A stretch of DNA of 64,000 bases, taken from NCBI RefSeq assembly GCF_001625215.2, contig NC_030383.2, positions 2,678,779 through 2,742,778 of the forward strand. Direction: 5' to 3'. Below are positions 33,802 through 47,188 of the stretch, in pieces. The stretch is from Daucus carota subsp. sativus (lineage: Eukaryota; Streptophyta; Magnoliopsida; Apiales; Apiaceae). The notes beneath the pieces are model-generated. The model did no database searches and had not been told where the DNA came from. It worked only from the letters and a program-made list of their open reading frames with translations. Numbering within the stretch: position 1 is the first letter of the stretch; every line of letters begins with the position of its first letter. A program made the translations under genes and the position numbers.

Positions 33802-36800
33802 ATGGCGAACGGGAGAGAGGTGTATGATTTGGAAGCGGAGGCGTTTATAAGGCCGTCGAACGCTGACGATGTTGAGAGAGACGAGGAGGAGTTGGTTTGG
33901 GCGGCGCTGGAGAGATTGCCGTCACGAAAACGGACTAATTACGCGGTGCTGACACGAGATGAGGAGACGGAGACTGTGGATGTTAGGAAGCTGAATCGAT
34001 CGAAACGAGAGCTCGTTGTTAGGAATGCGTTGGATACGTCGGAGCAGGATAATTTTAAGCTCCTCTCCGCTATTAAAGAGCGATTGGATCGGTAATTAGT
34101 GTTTCGTAATCTGTTTATTGTTTATTAGTATTAGAAATGATTTAGTTAGGTTTAGTTCATTTAATGAAGTTTAGTAGTATGATATGATCTGATTTTGAAA
34201 GCATAAGTGAATTTTATATGCTGTAAAATCTTGATTAGTTGATACTTGATTAGTTTATTTTCTGTAGACTTTGATTAAATAAGACATGTTTTGGTTCGAT
34301 TGTAACATAGACGACATTAGTTCACGACGGATTTATTTTCTGTAGACTTTGATTAAATAAGACATGTTTCGGTTCGATTGTAACATAGACGACATCAGTT
34401 CATGAAGGATTTACTAACTAATGTACATCTATATGATTCAATTTTAGTGACTGTTTGATTGGCATGTTATTTACGTGATACTTCAGTACTTGTAAGTTTG
34501 CCGACTTCTTTTGAACGATTGTAATTTATAAAAATGATTTATGTGTCGTTTTTTTCCTGAAATCCTTGGGTGGGGGGTGGGGGGGGGGGGGTGGGGGGGA
34601 ATATTTGGTTTGTTTTATTCTAAATCCATGATATTTGTAAACAAACCTACTCAGACACAAGTATTTATTTCAAAACTCATCTCTAATAGTTTCGGATCTG
34701 ATTGTTTCTTATTCTTGAATTTATCATGTAAAAGAGTTGGAATAGAGGTTCCAAAAGTAGATATATGCTTTCAGGACTTGACAATCTCAGCAAAAGTACA
34801 AGTTGGCAGCAGAGCTTTACCTACATTAATAAATTATACTCGTGATTTAGTAGAGGTCTGTAATTTTTCATTTTCTTCCTTTAAATTCAGTAAGATAATT
34901 TTGACATTTGAGCGATTTATCTTTTCATATTTAACTGTTTCCTGTAACTCTGATGCAGAGACTCTTAACTGCGTTGAGAATCTATAAGCCCCAAAGACAT
35001 AAGCTGACGATCCTCAATGACATTAGTGGTGAAGTGAAGCCAGGGAGGTATGAATTTGTTAAAAATCTTCTAGAAGTGATATTGTTTTTAATTTTCATGA
35101 CTGAGAATATAAAATTAGTGTAAGATGACCAATGTAGTGGAACCTAGGAGCAAAAGAGGGTTCACGTGAAAGAATTTTGAGATTTACTTTCCTCTAAAGG
35201 TGCTTCTCATGATTTGCCTGTTGAATATATGTGCATTGTTACTATTTATTCACTGACAAAATGCATAAGAATTTAAATTTTATTTTGGACGACCAAAAGA
35301 ATTTAGTGGAATCTTACTTGGTACAGTTTTAAATTTTTTATCATTAGCAAGTAATGTGTTTCTATAATCATTGATAGGATGACTTTGCTTCTGGGGCCTC
35401 CAGGCTCTGGTAAATCCACTTTGCTTCTAGCTCTAGCTGGGAAACTCGACAGTGGCTTAAAGGTCAGTACACTTAATATAAGATTGTAACGCATCTCTAA
35501 ATTCTAAACCAGCAGACAATTTTAGGTCTACCAGAAGGGAGACAATTTTAGAGAAGTATTGGTTTGCTCTTGTTGATCTCTTTGGCTTTCACCCTTGTTT
35601 GCCACATGATAACTTATGAACTTTATATTAAATTAGAGCTCAAAACAGATTCTATCGTATAATCCTTACCTGGTGATTCTGTATCTGCTTTACAGTTTGC
35701 TACCTAGATTTGAAATTTGTATGATACAAGCTAGTCTATGAAGTAGAAGGCATATATAAGATACATTTTATAATATTTTAAATAGAATGAGAACTTGTCA
35801 ATCTTATCAGTTTCAACTTAATTGATGGGATTTCAGAAAATTGGAAATATTACATACAATGGTCATATGCTTGATGATTTTTGCATTCAAAGGACTTCAG
35901 CTTATATAAGTCAAACAGATAATCACATCGCAGAGCTGACTGTGCGAGAAACATTAGATTTTGCTGCAAGATGTGAGGGTGCAAGTGAGGGTTTTGCAGG
36001 TTCGCTCTTATGATTTTAAGAACCCCTTTCATTTTTTCTATTTTTTTAAATTTAAACCGTACTTTTTAGCCAGACCTCGGCACATTGTTTACTGTAACTA
36101 CAATCTCTAAAAACTGCGATTGGCATGTCATGCCTCAGTTATGAATCGCTTGTGAAATCAAATGAGCACTTAGTGCACTATTTAATCTTCTACCTCCCCT
36201 GTATTTATCCTTTGGCGTTCTATACGTTTCTTTAGTAAAAGAAGTATATATTTATGTTGCCTCAATAAAGACATAAATATCGTATGTTGGTTTTCACAAG
36301 TTGCTGGTATTTTGATCTGGCAACGAAGAAGTCTTGTGTACATGCATTGGACAATCTACTGATTATATAACCTTCTTAGTCCTAGTATGCAGTAATATTA
36401 CTTTATCTCATCTTTCAGGATTTATGAAAGATCTTACTCGATTAGAAAAAGAAAGGAATATTCGGCCCAGTCCTGAGATTGATGCTTTTATGAAGGTTTT
36501 AACTAGGGCTTTTTAATGATGCTACATAACATTGAGGGAATTAATTCCTCACAGAAACCGTTTATCCTGCTAATTTTTTTGTAAACAAATTTCCTTGGTC
36601 AGGCATCATCTGTTGGTGGCAGAAAGCACAGTATCTCTACGGATTACATTTTGAAAGTTCTTGGTCTTGATATATGTGCTGACACAGTTGTTGGCAGTGA
36701 TATGAACAGGGGTGTCTCAGGTGGACAGAGAAAGAGAGTAACTACAGGTATCTCTGAACAAATTCTTATGTGTTTATATTTGTGAAAATCACAAAGAAAT

Positions 36801-39800
36801 AAACAAAGGAAGTAGCAGACTAGCAGTAGATCTGTGGTGCTGGAAAAATATTGGGGAAACTAGTAGAGAATGTTCTGAACACTAATGAATTTACATTGAT
36901 GCGAACTGATATCTTAAGCTCTCTTGCAGAACCATAATAAGAAACCATGTAATTACTACTACATCTTAAAACCTCCTAAATTACAAAGAGATCAGAGATT
37001 CATATCCTACCATAACTATCAAATAATGATGCACAGCATTGTCTGTGATTTTTACATCTGGTACTTAGTTTTAAATTTTGTGTTAAGGAAATATCAGAAC
37101 AGAAGAGAAAAGTGTATTAGTTCTGTTTGTATGTTGCAGACCAATTTACTAAAAATCTGATCATCTCTGTGGCACATTCATCAGATAGATTCAATTTTCC
37201 ATAATTTTGCAGGAGAAATGATTGTTGGGCCCAGAAAAACCCTTTTTATGGATGAAATTTCAACGGGACTTGATAGCTCAACAACATATCAAATTGTAAA
37301 ATGCGTACGAAACTTTGTACATCTAATGGAAGGCACAGTTTTGATGGCTTTACTCCAGCCCGCGCCTGAAACATTTGAGTTGTTTGATGACCTGATCTTA
37401 TTATCAGAAGGGTACATGGTGTATCAAGGCCCTCGAGCAGATGTAGTAAATTTTTTTGAGTCAATAGGTTTTCGGTTGCCCCCTCGGAAGGGAGTTGCAG
37501 ATTTCCTACAGGAGGTACTGTGTTACAATATATTATATTTAGTAGTCTTTGTGTCAATCATCTGATTTACCTACTTTTCTAGGTTACCTCAAGAAAGGAT
37601 CAAGCACAGTACTGGGCAGATTCTTCAAGACCTTATGTCTACCTGCCTGTTTCGAAAATTGCTGAAGAGTTTTTAAATTCCAGATATGGAAGTTCTCTAA
37701 AGTCCTCTCTATCTGTTCCCTATGACAAATCCAAGGGCCATCCTTCTGCTCTGGCTAAAACAAGGTTCGCTGCATCAAAAATCGAGCTCTTTAAGACATG
37801 CTTTGTGAGAGAATGCCTCCTCATCAAAAGACATAGTTTTCTTTATATATTTAGAACATGTCAGGTAGTTCTTATTACCTTTTTTTCCCACTGAGTTTGG
37901 TCCGCGTAGTATAAACATTTAAGTTATAAAGCATGCAGATGAAATAGAGAAAACTTCTAAGAGCTTTAGAAAAATCTTGATTAATGTTGCATATGTTAAG
38001 ATATGGTACACAAAAGTCTAATCATATACAGGCCTAAATCTTACAGAATATGTTTGTTGAACTACATCATGCAGACGGTTTAAGATCACTATGAACACTT
38101 ACTTGCAGTGGTCTGCCAGTGGATGGTAGATGTTATATTTCCTGGAAAGGGTGGGGACTTTACTCTTTAGATATTAAAACAATAATTTTAGGTATAACAA
38201 CACTTTTGGTGTCATTACCGTACTAATATCATGGTTTTCCACTGTACCTTACCAAAACAGTCGACCAATGACTTGTCATTATTAAAGAGTTAATGATAAA
38301 CAGCATAAAACATTCAAGATCACGTCAATTAATTATTGCGTAGTTCTTGCTTTCGTGATTACCTTTTTCACAGTTAATGAATATTTTGCAAACATTACTG
38401 GGTACAACTTATTTATTGTTTTCAAATCCAGCTTGATCGTGTGGTGCATATCTCATGATTCTGTCATATCTTAACAGGTCGCGTTTGTTGGATTTGTCAC
38501 ATGCACAATGTTTTTACGAACAAGAATACATCCCACAGATGTGATTAATGGAGAATTATATCTTTCTTGTTTATTTTTTGGGCTGATTCACTTAATGTTC
38601 AATGGATTTACGGAGCTACCACTAATGATTTTTAGACTCCCAGTATTTTACAAGCAAAGAGATAATTGCTTTTATCCTGCATGGGCATGGTCCCTCTCGA
38701 GTTGGATTTTACGTGTACCTTACTCTGTAGTTGAAGCTCTTGTCTGGTCTTGCATTGTATACTACAGTGTGGGATTTGCTCCCGGAGCTGGGAGGTGCCT
38801 CCACTTTCCCAGTGTTACCTTTTAAATTAATTTTTACTTGTATGTAGTACTCATCCGCTCCTTGTAATTGTCTCAGGTTTTTCCGGTACATGTTTTTACT
38901 GTTCACAGTTCACCAGATGGCGCTAGGTCTCTTCAGATCAGTTGCTTCTATTGCTCGAGACATGATCATTGCAAATACATTTGCCTCAGCTGGACTGCTA
39001 GTAATTTTCTTGCTGGGTGGATTTATCATTCCTAAAGGTACCATATTACCTTGCTTGCAATTTTGTAACAAGTAATTACCTTTAATGACCGTCTCTTCTT
39101 ACAGATATTATTAAGCCATGGTGGATCTGGGCATTTTGGATATCCCCTTTATCCTACGGGCAACGTGCTATATCTGTTAATGAGTTTACTGCCATGAGAT
39201 GGATGGAGGTATGCTTTTAGTTGATTTTGCTTGGTGAATCATAATACATCCTTACATAAAACAATCATTATGTATCTCTATTCGGGCTACCATAACTTTG
39301 ATAACTGCTTAATTAAACTTGCAACTTTCTAGAAACCTGTAGCAGGAAACACGACAACTGGATTGAGTGTTCTTCATTTACACAGTTTACCTGCTGATGA
39401 CAATTGGTATTGGCTTGGAGTTGGCGTTTTGCTACTTTACACAATTTTTTTCAATCTCATAGTAACTTTGGCTTTGAGCTACCTTCATCGTAAGTATCAA
39501 GACACTCGTCGTATTTCATACATATGATCTTATTAATATTGATCATTAGCCAATAATATTACCAATAAATGTTGCAGCTATCAAGAAATCGCAGACAATA
39601 ATTCATGTCGATGTTGAAGATAATAATTCAACTAATGGTACTGCTAAAGATTTCTCTAATATATCTCTTTTATATCTGTATTCCACTTTAAGATCTTCCT
39701 TGAACGAGGATTGTCCCTACAAACCAATATTTTAAAATCTTACTGTCTGATTCCCAGGAAATAGAACAGAATATGCAATGGATCCAGTCTTTATTGAGTC

Positions 39801-42800
39801 TGGACCTAAAAGGAAAGGGATGATCCTCCCATTTCAACCTTTGACAATGACTTTCCATAATGTTGATTACTTTGTTGATATGCCCAAGGTAATTCTTCTT
39901 CTTCTTCTTCTTCTTTTTCTTCTACTTAGAGTGGAAACTAGTGAAAAATATCGAGACAATTAATCTGTACTAGCTCGCTGACATCACCAAAGTTAAACTA
40001 AACCATATGGTAAAAACTATATATTTACAATCTACTGACTTTAATGAACATTACTTTTAATTTTGTGGGTTGTGGGTAGCGAGTGGCAACTCTCAAACCC
40101 AGCAAAACTACCATATAATAAATGTTTTTTAGAAAATATCTAGTACCTGATTAACAGCACACTGATCTTCTTAGGAAATGAGGACGCAAGGTATAAAAGA
40201 GACGAAGCTGCAACTCTTGTCAAAAGTCAGTGGAGTATTTTCACCCGGTGTTCTTACTGCATTAGTTGGGGCAAGCGGAGCAGGGAAGACTACTTTGATG
40301 GACGTTCTTGCTGGTAGGAAGACTGGAGGATATATAGAAGGAGATATACGGATATCAGGTCACCCTAAAGACCAACAGACATTTGCTAGAGTTTCAGGAT
40401 ATGTTGAGCAAAGTGATATACATTCTCCTCAAGTCACAGTATACGAGTCAATTTTGTTCTCTTCTGGCCTACGCCTTCCAACAGAAGTGAACAAAGAGCA
40501 GCAACATGTCAGTTACTCTTTACTGAACATTTAGGCCATATATCAACAATTATGTAGTGTTCTATTGCATTATTTAATAAGTTTATTGCATTTTTATGTA
40601 GGAGTTTGTTGAACAAGTCATGCAATTAGTTGAACTTGATTCACTAAGGAATGCTTTGGTCGGACTACCAGGAAGTACTGGTTTGTCTACCGAGCAGAGA
40701 AAACGTTTAACAATCGCAGTGGAGCTTGTTGCAAATCCTTCCATAATTTTTATGGATGAACCTACATCTGGACTTGATGCACGAGCTGCAGCCATTGTGA
40801 TGCGCACTGTGCGCAATACTGTTGACACACAAAGAACGGTGGTGTGCACCATACATCAACCTAGTATCGAAATATTTGAAGCATTTGATGAGGTTAGTTA
40901 CTTCAAGTTACATATGCATGTAAAACCTGTCATTTTTTCCTCTCACCTATGCATAACGTGCAGAAATCGCACAGCAGAAGTCTTTCTAGAGAAGTACATA
41001 CTTTTTTAGTGCTACAATCTTCATTTAGTAGATTATCAGTAGTCTTTCCAATACTATAAGGTTTGCATTAGACAATTCCACAAATATGTTTACACTTTTA
41101 TTTGATACTATTTTTTCTTCTGAGTAAAACAGTACAAATAAATTATCCATGAGCTACTAAATGAAAAGAATCATATTCTTTTCAAATTATGTAGAATTTA
41201 TATTGTTCTTACACTGTGTTGACCTACATTATTTGTTAAAATCAAGAGTGCAAAATGATATGAACTACAATAATGTAAGCGTATTTTGCACTGTGATTTT
41301 AGGCTACTATATTTTCTTCAGAAAACAAACTTATGCGGACTGGTATTTATATGTTTTGTTAATATTATTGATGACCGTCTATTCAACACTCAGTTACTTC
41401 TTATGAAACGAGGAGGACAAGTAATCTATGGAGGCAAGCTGGGCGAGAAATCGCAGACGATGATCAACTATTTTCAGGTAAAACTTGTGTATATCTTTAC
41501 TAGCACAAGTTACTTCTTATCTGACTCATCTTTTTCTGTACAAGTAAAGTAATGAATGTAATTTCAATTTTCTTTAGCGCCTAGAAAAGGGCTTGCTCTT
41601 GTGTAAAAATGTTTATGACTTCCAATCGTTATTATTAAATAGTATCTCAGTCACCAAACATGATGCCTCCACTAATGCAGCTGAAACATATCAGAGAATT
41701 AATCACTTGATGGTAGAATAAGTCATCTGAATAATAAGCCCACAGCAGCAGCATAGAGTCTGATAACTATGAAACGCCTAATGACCTGAATCCCATTACT
41801 GGAAACAGACTATTGCAAGAGGAACCTTGCATTTATAGTGTAACATTTTATACTCGAAAAATGCTTTATTACTCTGGTATACTTAAGATATACAAGTGCT
41901 TTTTCTACTTTTCAGTTTAGGCGCTACTAATCTTATGCTATGAACATATATTAGTCTTTGTCGGAAATAAGCTAGTCTTTGACATTTCTATTTTGGTATG
42001 TAATATTCAACGGGTATTATATCAAAATGCCCACCATTCTCATCAAAAACTTAAGTGACTAGCCAATTTCCACGGGGACTCATTTAAGCCACTATAATCA
42101 CTATATATATATGACTCTGTAAAATCTTGAAAAAATATTGATGAAAAAGTCAACAAACAGATGATGTGTTTGCTATAATCCTTTTATATTTTTTTGTAAT
42201 CTTCAGTTCTATTTCTTTTTTGTAATCCATTTGGCTCACACATCATCTGCTGAATAGGATTCCATTAAGTTTTTTGTTAACTATTTTTCAAGATTTAACA
42301 TAGTTATATGTATATAGTAATTCTAGTGGCTAAAATGAGTCTCCGTGGAGATCGGGTAGTCACTTGATAGTTCTTGACGAAAACAGTGAGCACTTTAATA
42401 TAAAACCCAATATTCAACTACTGAACCTTCTTATTGTGTGTTTCTCCTATAAACATGAAGCCTTCATCTTCTTATTATCTGAGGTGCTGAGTAATCATCC
42501 TCATATTCTTGATAAAGCTTTACCTAAAGAGTGCTATTCAATTTTGGCTAGAAACTAGTATTTGGCCAGGGTTGAAAGTCAGTTGAATTCATAAAAGAAA
42601 GATGTATACATACTTACATAAAGAACTTATTGTGGAAATCTAATGTTTCTCAAGTTCTGTAGGGAATTCCTGGGATCTCTCCATTCCCTAATGAATATAA
42701 TCCAGCCACTTGGATGCTTGAAATTAGTACACCTGCCTCAGAAGAAAGAATCGGTAGAGACTTTGCAGACATCTACAGAGACAGTGATCAGTTCAGGTGA

Positions 42801-44827
42801 ACTTTATTGATATTGTGTCGGTTGGAGAACTAATTTTTCTAAATCTATCAAGTCAATTTGTAGTATCCAATATACTTAGCACTAATTTTTTCAATTCATA
42901 GAGAGGTTGAGGCATCCATTCAGCAGCACAGTGTTCCACCAGAAGGCTCTAAGCCATTGAGATTCCCTTCCACTTATTCTAGAAATTCGATATCACAATT
43001 CAAAATTTGCCTGTGGAAGCAAAATCTTGTATATTTCAGGAGTCCAGCCTACAATTCTGTCAGACTATTCTTTACTACAGTGAGCGCATTTGTACTTGGA
43101 ACCATATTTTGGGACTTAGGTGCAAAAAGGCAAGTTAAAATTTCTGGAGTTTATAATGAATATATTTCCAAACTTTTCAGACTTGTATTTCATCTCTACT
43201 CAAGTTTAATGTTAATCTATCAATTTATTACTTTTTTTCTCTATCCATGAAGCAATTATTTTATAATAGAACAGTTCCTATGGGTCATGTTTTGGTATAA
43301 TTTTTAGGGGAAATACTCAAGATATACAAGTTGTTATGGGTGCTCTATTCAGTGCTGTTATGTTTCTTGGAGTGAACAATGCTGCTTCAGTGCAACCAGT
43401 AGTTTCAATTGAGCGAACAGTTTTCTACAGAGAGAAGGCAGCTGGAATGTACTCTCCATTCCCATATGCAGCAGCTCAGGTATGTGACATGATGTGAAGA
43501 ACTGCACAAAAACAAATCGAACAAAACACGGACAGTATGGTCTGCTTGAAAGTAGGGTCATTAATTTTTACAAATTTTCCCCGAATGCTCGGAGTAGAGA
43601 GGCTGTTTCTATCTATCAGAATTTGTGAAAAATGTTAAGAATACAAATTAGAGCATCTAAGAGAAAATATATTTACAAGTTTCTTGCTAAAGTTGGAATG
43701 TTGGATATGATTGGCTAACAAAGTTAAATGTCTTTTTCCTGTAACAGGGCCTGGTTGAGATCCCATACATTGTTATGCAGACATTGATTTATGGAGTGAT
43801 CACTTATTTTATGATTAACTTTGAGCGAACGGCAGGTATAAGTCATAAAATAAGTGTGATATTATATAGTTAAACCTGCATCACTGTCTGAATGACATGT
43901 CCTCTTCTGTTGATTATTTGAGGTTCTCTCTCTAGGTTATTGCAGAAATTAAATTTCATCAACTTTCCTACAATATTCTGTTCACACGAGGATGCAGGAT
44001 AATTTAACTTAATTCTGATATTGTATAAGTGTAGAAGGCTCCTTACTCTCCGACAATATATATTGTTTCTAAAAAGTAATTATCAATTTAGTGTGATAAA
44101 AATAGTAACTGTGTTGCATAAGTACAACGAATATGTGTTTTTATTATATGGATACTAATACTAATTTTTTTCCCTATGATGCAGTGAAATTTTTTCTATA
44201 CCTCGTATTCATGTTTCTCACGTTCACCTACTTCACATTCTATGGGATGATGGCAATTGGTCTTACCCCGACTCAACATTTGGCAGCTGTTATATCTTCT
44301 GCATTTTACTCACTGTGGAACCTCATGTCTGGTTTTCTTGTTCCTAAACCAGTAAGTACCATATTTTCTCCCTTTTTCCTCATTCAAGCTAAAGATAATT
44401 TAATAATTTCCATTTTCAAAATCACACCTTTTGCATGTTTTGGGTAAGTAAGGTTGATAACTTGATATCATAACCTGACATACAGATTTGACAAATAGCT
44501 GATAATATTTCATCTAAAAGTTGCTTATTGAATTCCTTTGTTGTACTTGGTTTTATGAAGAAAATTCCTGGGTGGTGGATATGGTTCTACTACATATGTC
44601 CAATTTCATGGACACTGCAGGGTATCATTACCTCTCAACTGGGAGACGTTGAAACAGTGATTGACGGACCTGGCTTTCATGGAACTGTGAAAAAATACTT
44701 GGAAGTCAGCCTTGGCTTTAAGCCAGGGATGGTTGGTGCATCAGCTGCAATACTTGTAGCATTCTGCCTATTTTTCTTCGCGGTTTTTGCCAGCTCTGTC
44801 AAAGTCCTTAACTTCCAGAGAAGATGA
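33802..44827 (+). CDS. ABCG31: full-size ABCG (PDR) transporter, ABCG31-like
   Basis: Twenty-four exons with donors and acceptors in phase: 33802-34091, 34735-34855, 34959-35047, 35378-35462, 35837-35999, 36419-36495, 36603-36747, 37213-37514, 37583-37864, 38478-38794, 38877-39037, 39105-39208, 39333-39489, 39578-39637, 39758-39888, 40175-40507, 40602-40892, 41394-41477, 42663-42796, 42902-43129, 43308-43479, 43748-43835, 44185-44351, 44561-44827. The product is 1,415 aa, against about 1,426 for AtABCG31. First nucleotide-binding domain: Walker [10 protein letters not shown] at 173-181, signature VSGGQ at 313-317, Walker B LFMDE at 334-338. Second: GASGAGKTT at 860-868, LSTEQ at 967-971, IIFMDE at 987-992. 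Each is followed by a membrane domain, including FYKQRD and [12 protein letters not shown]. AtABCG31 is a plasma-membrane ABA/lipid exporter linked to seed dormancy and pollen coat; that role is inferred. Intron 20 has a GC donor. Confidence 0.95.
34255..34410 (+). repeat. 78-bp tandem duplication in ABCG intron 1
   Basis: Two copies with period 78 bp, starting at 34255 and 34333 (each begins TTATTTTCTGTAGACTTTG), differ at only a few positions. The duplication is recent and non-coding. Confidence 0.85.
34566..34600 (+). repeat. intronic G-run, quadruplex-capable
   Basis: Runs of G6, G13 and G7 separated by single T bases on the coding strand in ABCG intron 1, about 135 bp before exon 2. Confidence 0.85.
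42012..42408. mobile_element. Mutator-like MITE in ABCG intron 18
   Basis: Long imperfect terminal inverted repeats of about 85 bp start GGGTATTATATCAAA at the left and, inverted, GGGTTTTATATTAAAG at the right. Shared blocks include AAGTGACTA and TCCACGG. The target duplication AATATTCAAC lies at 42002-42011 and 42409-42418. It makes up a third of the 1.2-kb intron. Confidence 0.85.
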
Positions 44828-45405
44828 AATGACGTTTATCTGAGATATCCAAACATGGCATTTCTCAACATTGCATCAACTGGACAATATCATTTTTCAT
44901 ATCATGGAATGATCAATCTCTGTTGGGCATCACAATTTTGTAGGTACAATTTGAAATATTATTGTAGAGTAGGAGTCTTGTATAGTTGGTGTACATTTCA
45001 CGGAAAAACTTTACACATATTCAAGTTTTTTGATGATTAACAATTTAACATCCATGTACTCGATGGATGTAGAACTCTGAACGAAGGTATTCCTAATTCA
45101 TACCATGATATTAATGCTATGAACTTCTCTGATTTTATGAAAAATGCCAAGCATATATTACAAGTAATATTCTTTACAATTTTATAAACCAGAATATAAA
45201 TTGAAAATACATTTTTATATATCATCGATAATATTGATTAATTTTATATATTTAAATCACCTGATTTCTTATATAATATATCATATGAAAAGCAAAAAAT
45301 TTGATTATAAATCATCTAAAAAAATAAGACGAAACTTATCATTTTTTTTTGCTATAAACTGACACTTTTATCAAGTCACAACCAATTAAGCAAATTGAAA
45401 TAATA
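44828..45405 (+). other. 3' flank of the ABCG gene
   Basis: Probable 3' UTR and intergenic DNA. Short open frames show no family resemblance. Confidence 0.5.
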
Positions 45406-45413
45406 TATACAAC

Positions 45414-45772
45414 CAGTGTTCTAAAAATCCCCGATTCAAGGATTAACTGGAAATCGGGGATTAATCGGAAGGATTAATCGGAGTTAAAATCGGGTTTATT
45501 TTAATATTAAAATATTATTTAATATTTAGTTATTATTATATTAGTTATTTAGTAACTAATATATTTACTATATTTATAAACTATATAATTATTCATATTT
45601 AAAGTAATATAGTATTTTAATTTTAATAATTTGTCACATATATTTCGATTATTAAATATATATAAGGATTAATCGGATTTCAAAAATCGGATCGGTGGCC
45701 GACCTTGCAGGGGATTAATCGGGGATTTATAGCTCAACCGATTAGGTACGATTCCCGATTTCTGTAACACTG
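45414..45772. mobile_element. hAT MITE
   Basis: The ends CAGTGTTCTAAAAATC and, inverted, CAGTGTTACAGAAATC bound a 359-bp element with repeated GGATTAATCGG words. A perfect 8-bp target duplication, TATACAAC, lies at 45406-45413 and 45773-45780. It sits between the ABCG gene and the acidic-protein gene. Confidence 0.92.
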
Positions 45773-45980
45773 TATACAACTGAAAAAATAATTAGTTAAA
45801 CAAAAAATTCCCAAAATGTCCAATTGCGACTGTAGTGAATCACTAATTATTAGACCCACACATCAGAAAACCTGAACCGACAGCTCCTCAATCTAAACCC
45901 CGGTCAAAAGTCAAAACCCTAACTCCTGTCGTTTCACTCTTCCATGGCTCTGTCTTTGCTGATTCATCTGTAAAACCAAA

Positions 45981-46126
45981 ATGGCTCAAAAGCAGCTGCT
46001 TAATTCCGTTCTTCGTATTTGCAGAATCACTAGAATCCACCAACATCAAAACCCTTTTAGTCAAATCTTTAACACCACTACTTCTATCACAAGAAATGCT
46101 CATTTTCCTTCCCCATTTTTACCAGG

Positions 46127-46174
<48 letters not shown>

Positions 46175-46203
46175 TCCCTCTCCCTCTCCCTCTCCCTCTC
46201 CCT

Positions 46204-46235
<32 letters not shown>

Positions 46236-47188
46236 CCCCCCCTCCCTCCCTCCCTTTCTCCCCTCCTTTGTATACAATGACTGATCAGTGTTTGTTCAAA
46301 GTCCTCAATGAACACATTCACGTCATTTCTAATCTCAAGAGTGATATTAATAATTTCAAGACTATATTTATGTAATGTTCTGGTTTTTTATTTGCAGCAG
46401 GATCACGATCATATGCACGCGAACGGCGCACAGATTATGATTTATTTGGAAAGGGGAGGCCGGGAGATAGTGACTTCCGGAAAGCCTTGGAGAAAGAGAT
46501 GGCTGATGATAATACTCTTTGGACAGGAAGTGAGGATGAAAGTGATGACGAGAATAATCAAGGGCGTCTTGAGAGAGAGATAAGGAAAGTGAAACAGCAA
46601 GCGAAGGAGAATGCTGATCTTATTGATGGTGACGATAGTGATGAATTGTGGAGCGTTTGGTCAGGTGACGAGGAGAAGACACTATGGACGGGTGATGAAG
46701 GTGATGATGACGATGATATCCCCACGGAACCTCACCCAAATGAGAAGAGTGATGCTTATTTGGATAAACTATTTGAATTTGATGAAAAGCCAAAATATCG
46801 AACGATTTCAGAATTGTTAAAAGAGGAGGAAGAGCCGGAAGAATTGTCTCCGGGAAAGCAAGCTAGAAAAATTGCGGTTGAAAATGCCCTCAAGAAACTT
46901 AAAAAGGGTCCGGATGGTAGGTACACCAATGTGTGGGAAGTCATGAGTGATTTGGACATTCTTGTGGGAGCATTTGAAAATATTGTTTCCGGCCCAGAAT
47001 ATGCCGAGCTTAGGAAGGGAGGTCCAAAGAGGTTGAATATGCAGTTTTTTAAGGATATTCAAGCTCGTATGAGAGATCCAAATTATAAGTTCTCCCCTGA
47101 GTTGAAATTGAAACCAAAAAGTAAGCTAGTCCGTCGAAAGAAATGGCAGAAGACGCAGTCCAGACGTAGGAAAGCTCAGAAACGTTAA
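45981..47188 (+). CDS. unrecognised acidic protein with LWTG motifs, predicted organellar
   Basis: Two exons, 45981-46125 and 46401-47188, join in phase to 310 codons plus stop. The function was not recognised. The first 45 residues are basic and hydroxylated with almost no acidic residues, like a mitochondrial presequence. A low-complexity acidic middle follows with LWTG at 88-91 and 143-146 and VWSG at 134-137. Next is a compact region with KYRTISELL, GPDGRYTNVWEVMSDLDILVGAFENIVSGPEYAELRKGGP, then a strongly basic Lys/Arg/Gln tail. The well-ordered central block and consistent splicing argue that it is a real conserved gene. The intron holds a (CT)n/(CTCCCT)n tract. The acceptor CAGCAG allows two splice products differing by one Ala. 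Confidence 0.8.
46131..46262 (+). repeat. (CT)n and (CTCCCT)n microsatellite
   Basis: Perfect CT repeats, then CTCCCT repeats, then CT again and CCTCC repeats, starting 5 bp after the donor site of the intron in the acidic-protein gene. Open frames through it encode only Leu/Ser/Pro runs and are not real. Confidence 0.9.

Noticed and set aside
41161-41406. 81-codon frame before the ABCG exon at 41394
   Set aside because: It is an intron read-through ending in the wrong frame. The exon proper is 41394-41477.
45981-46280. 99-codon frame through the CT repeat as the acidic-protein gene product
   Set aside because: It reads through the intron microsatellite into Leu/Ser/Pro runs. The donor at 46126 gives a sensible spliced product.
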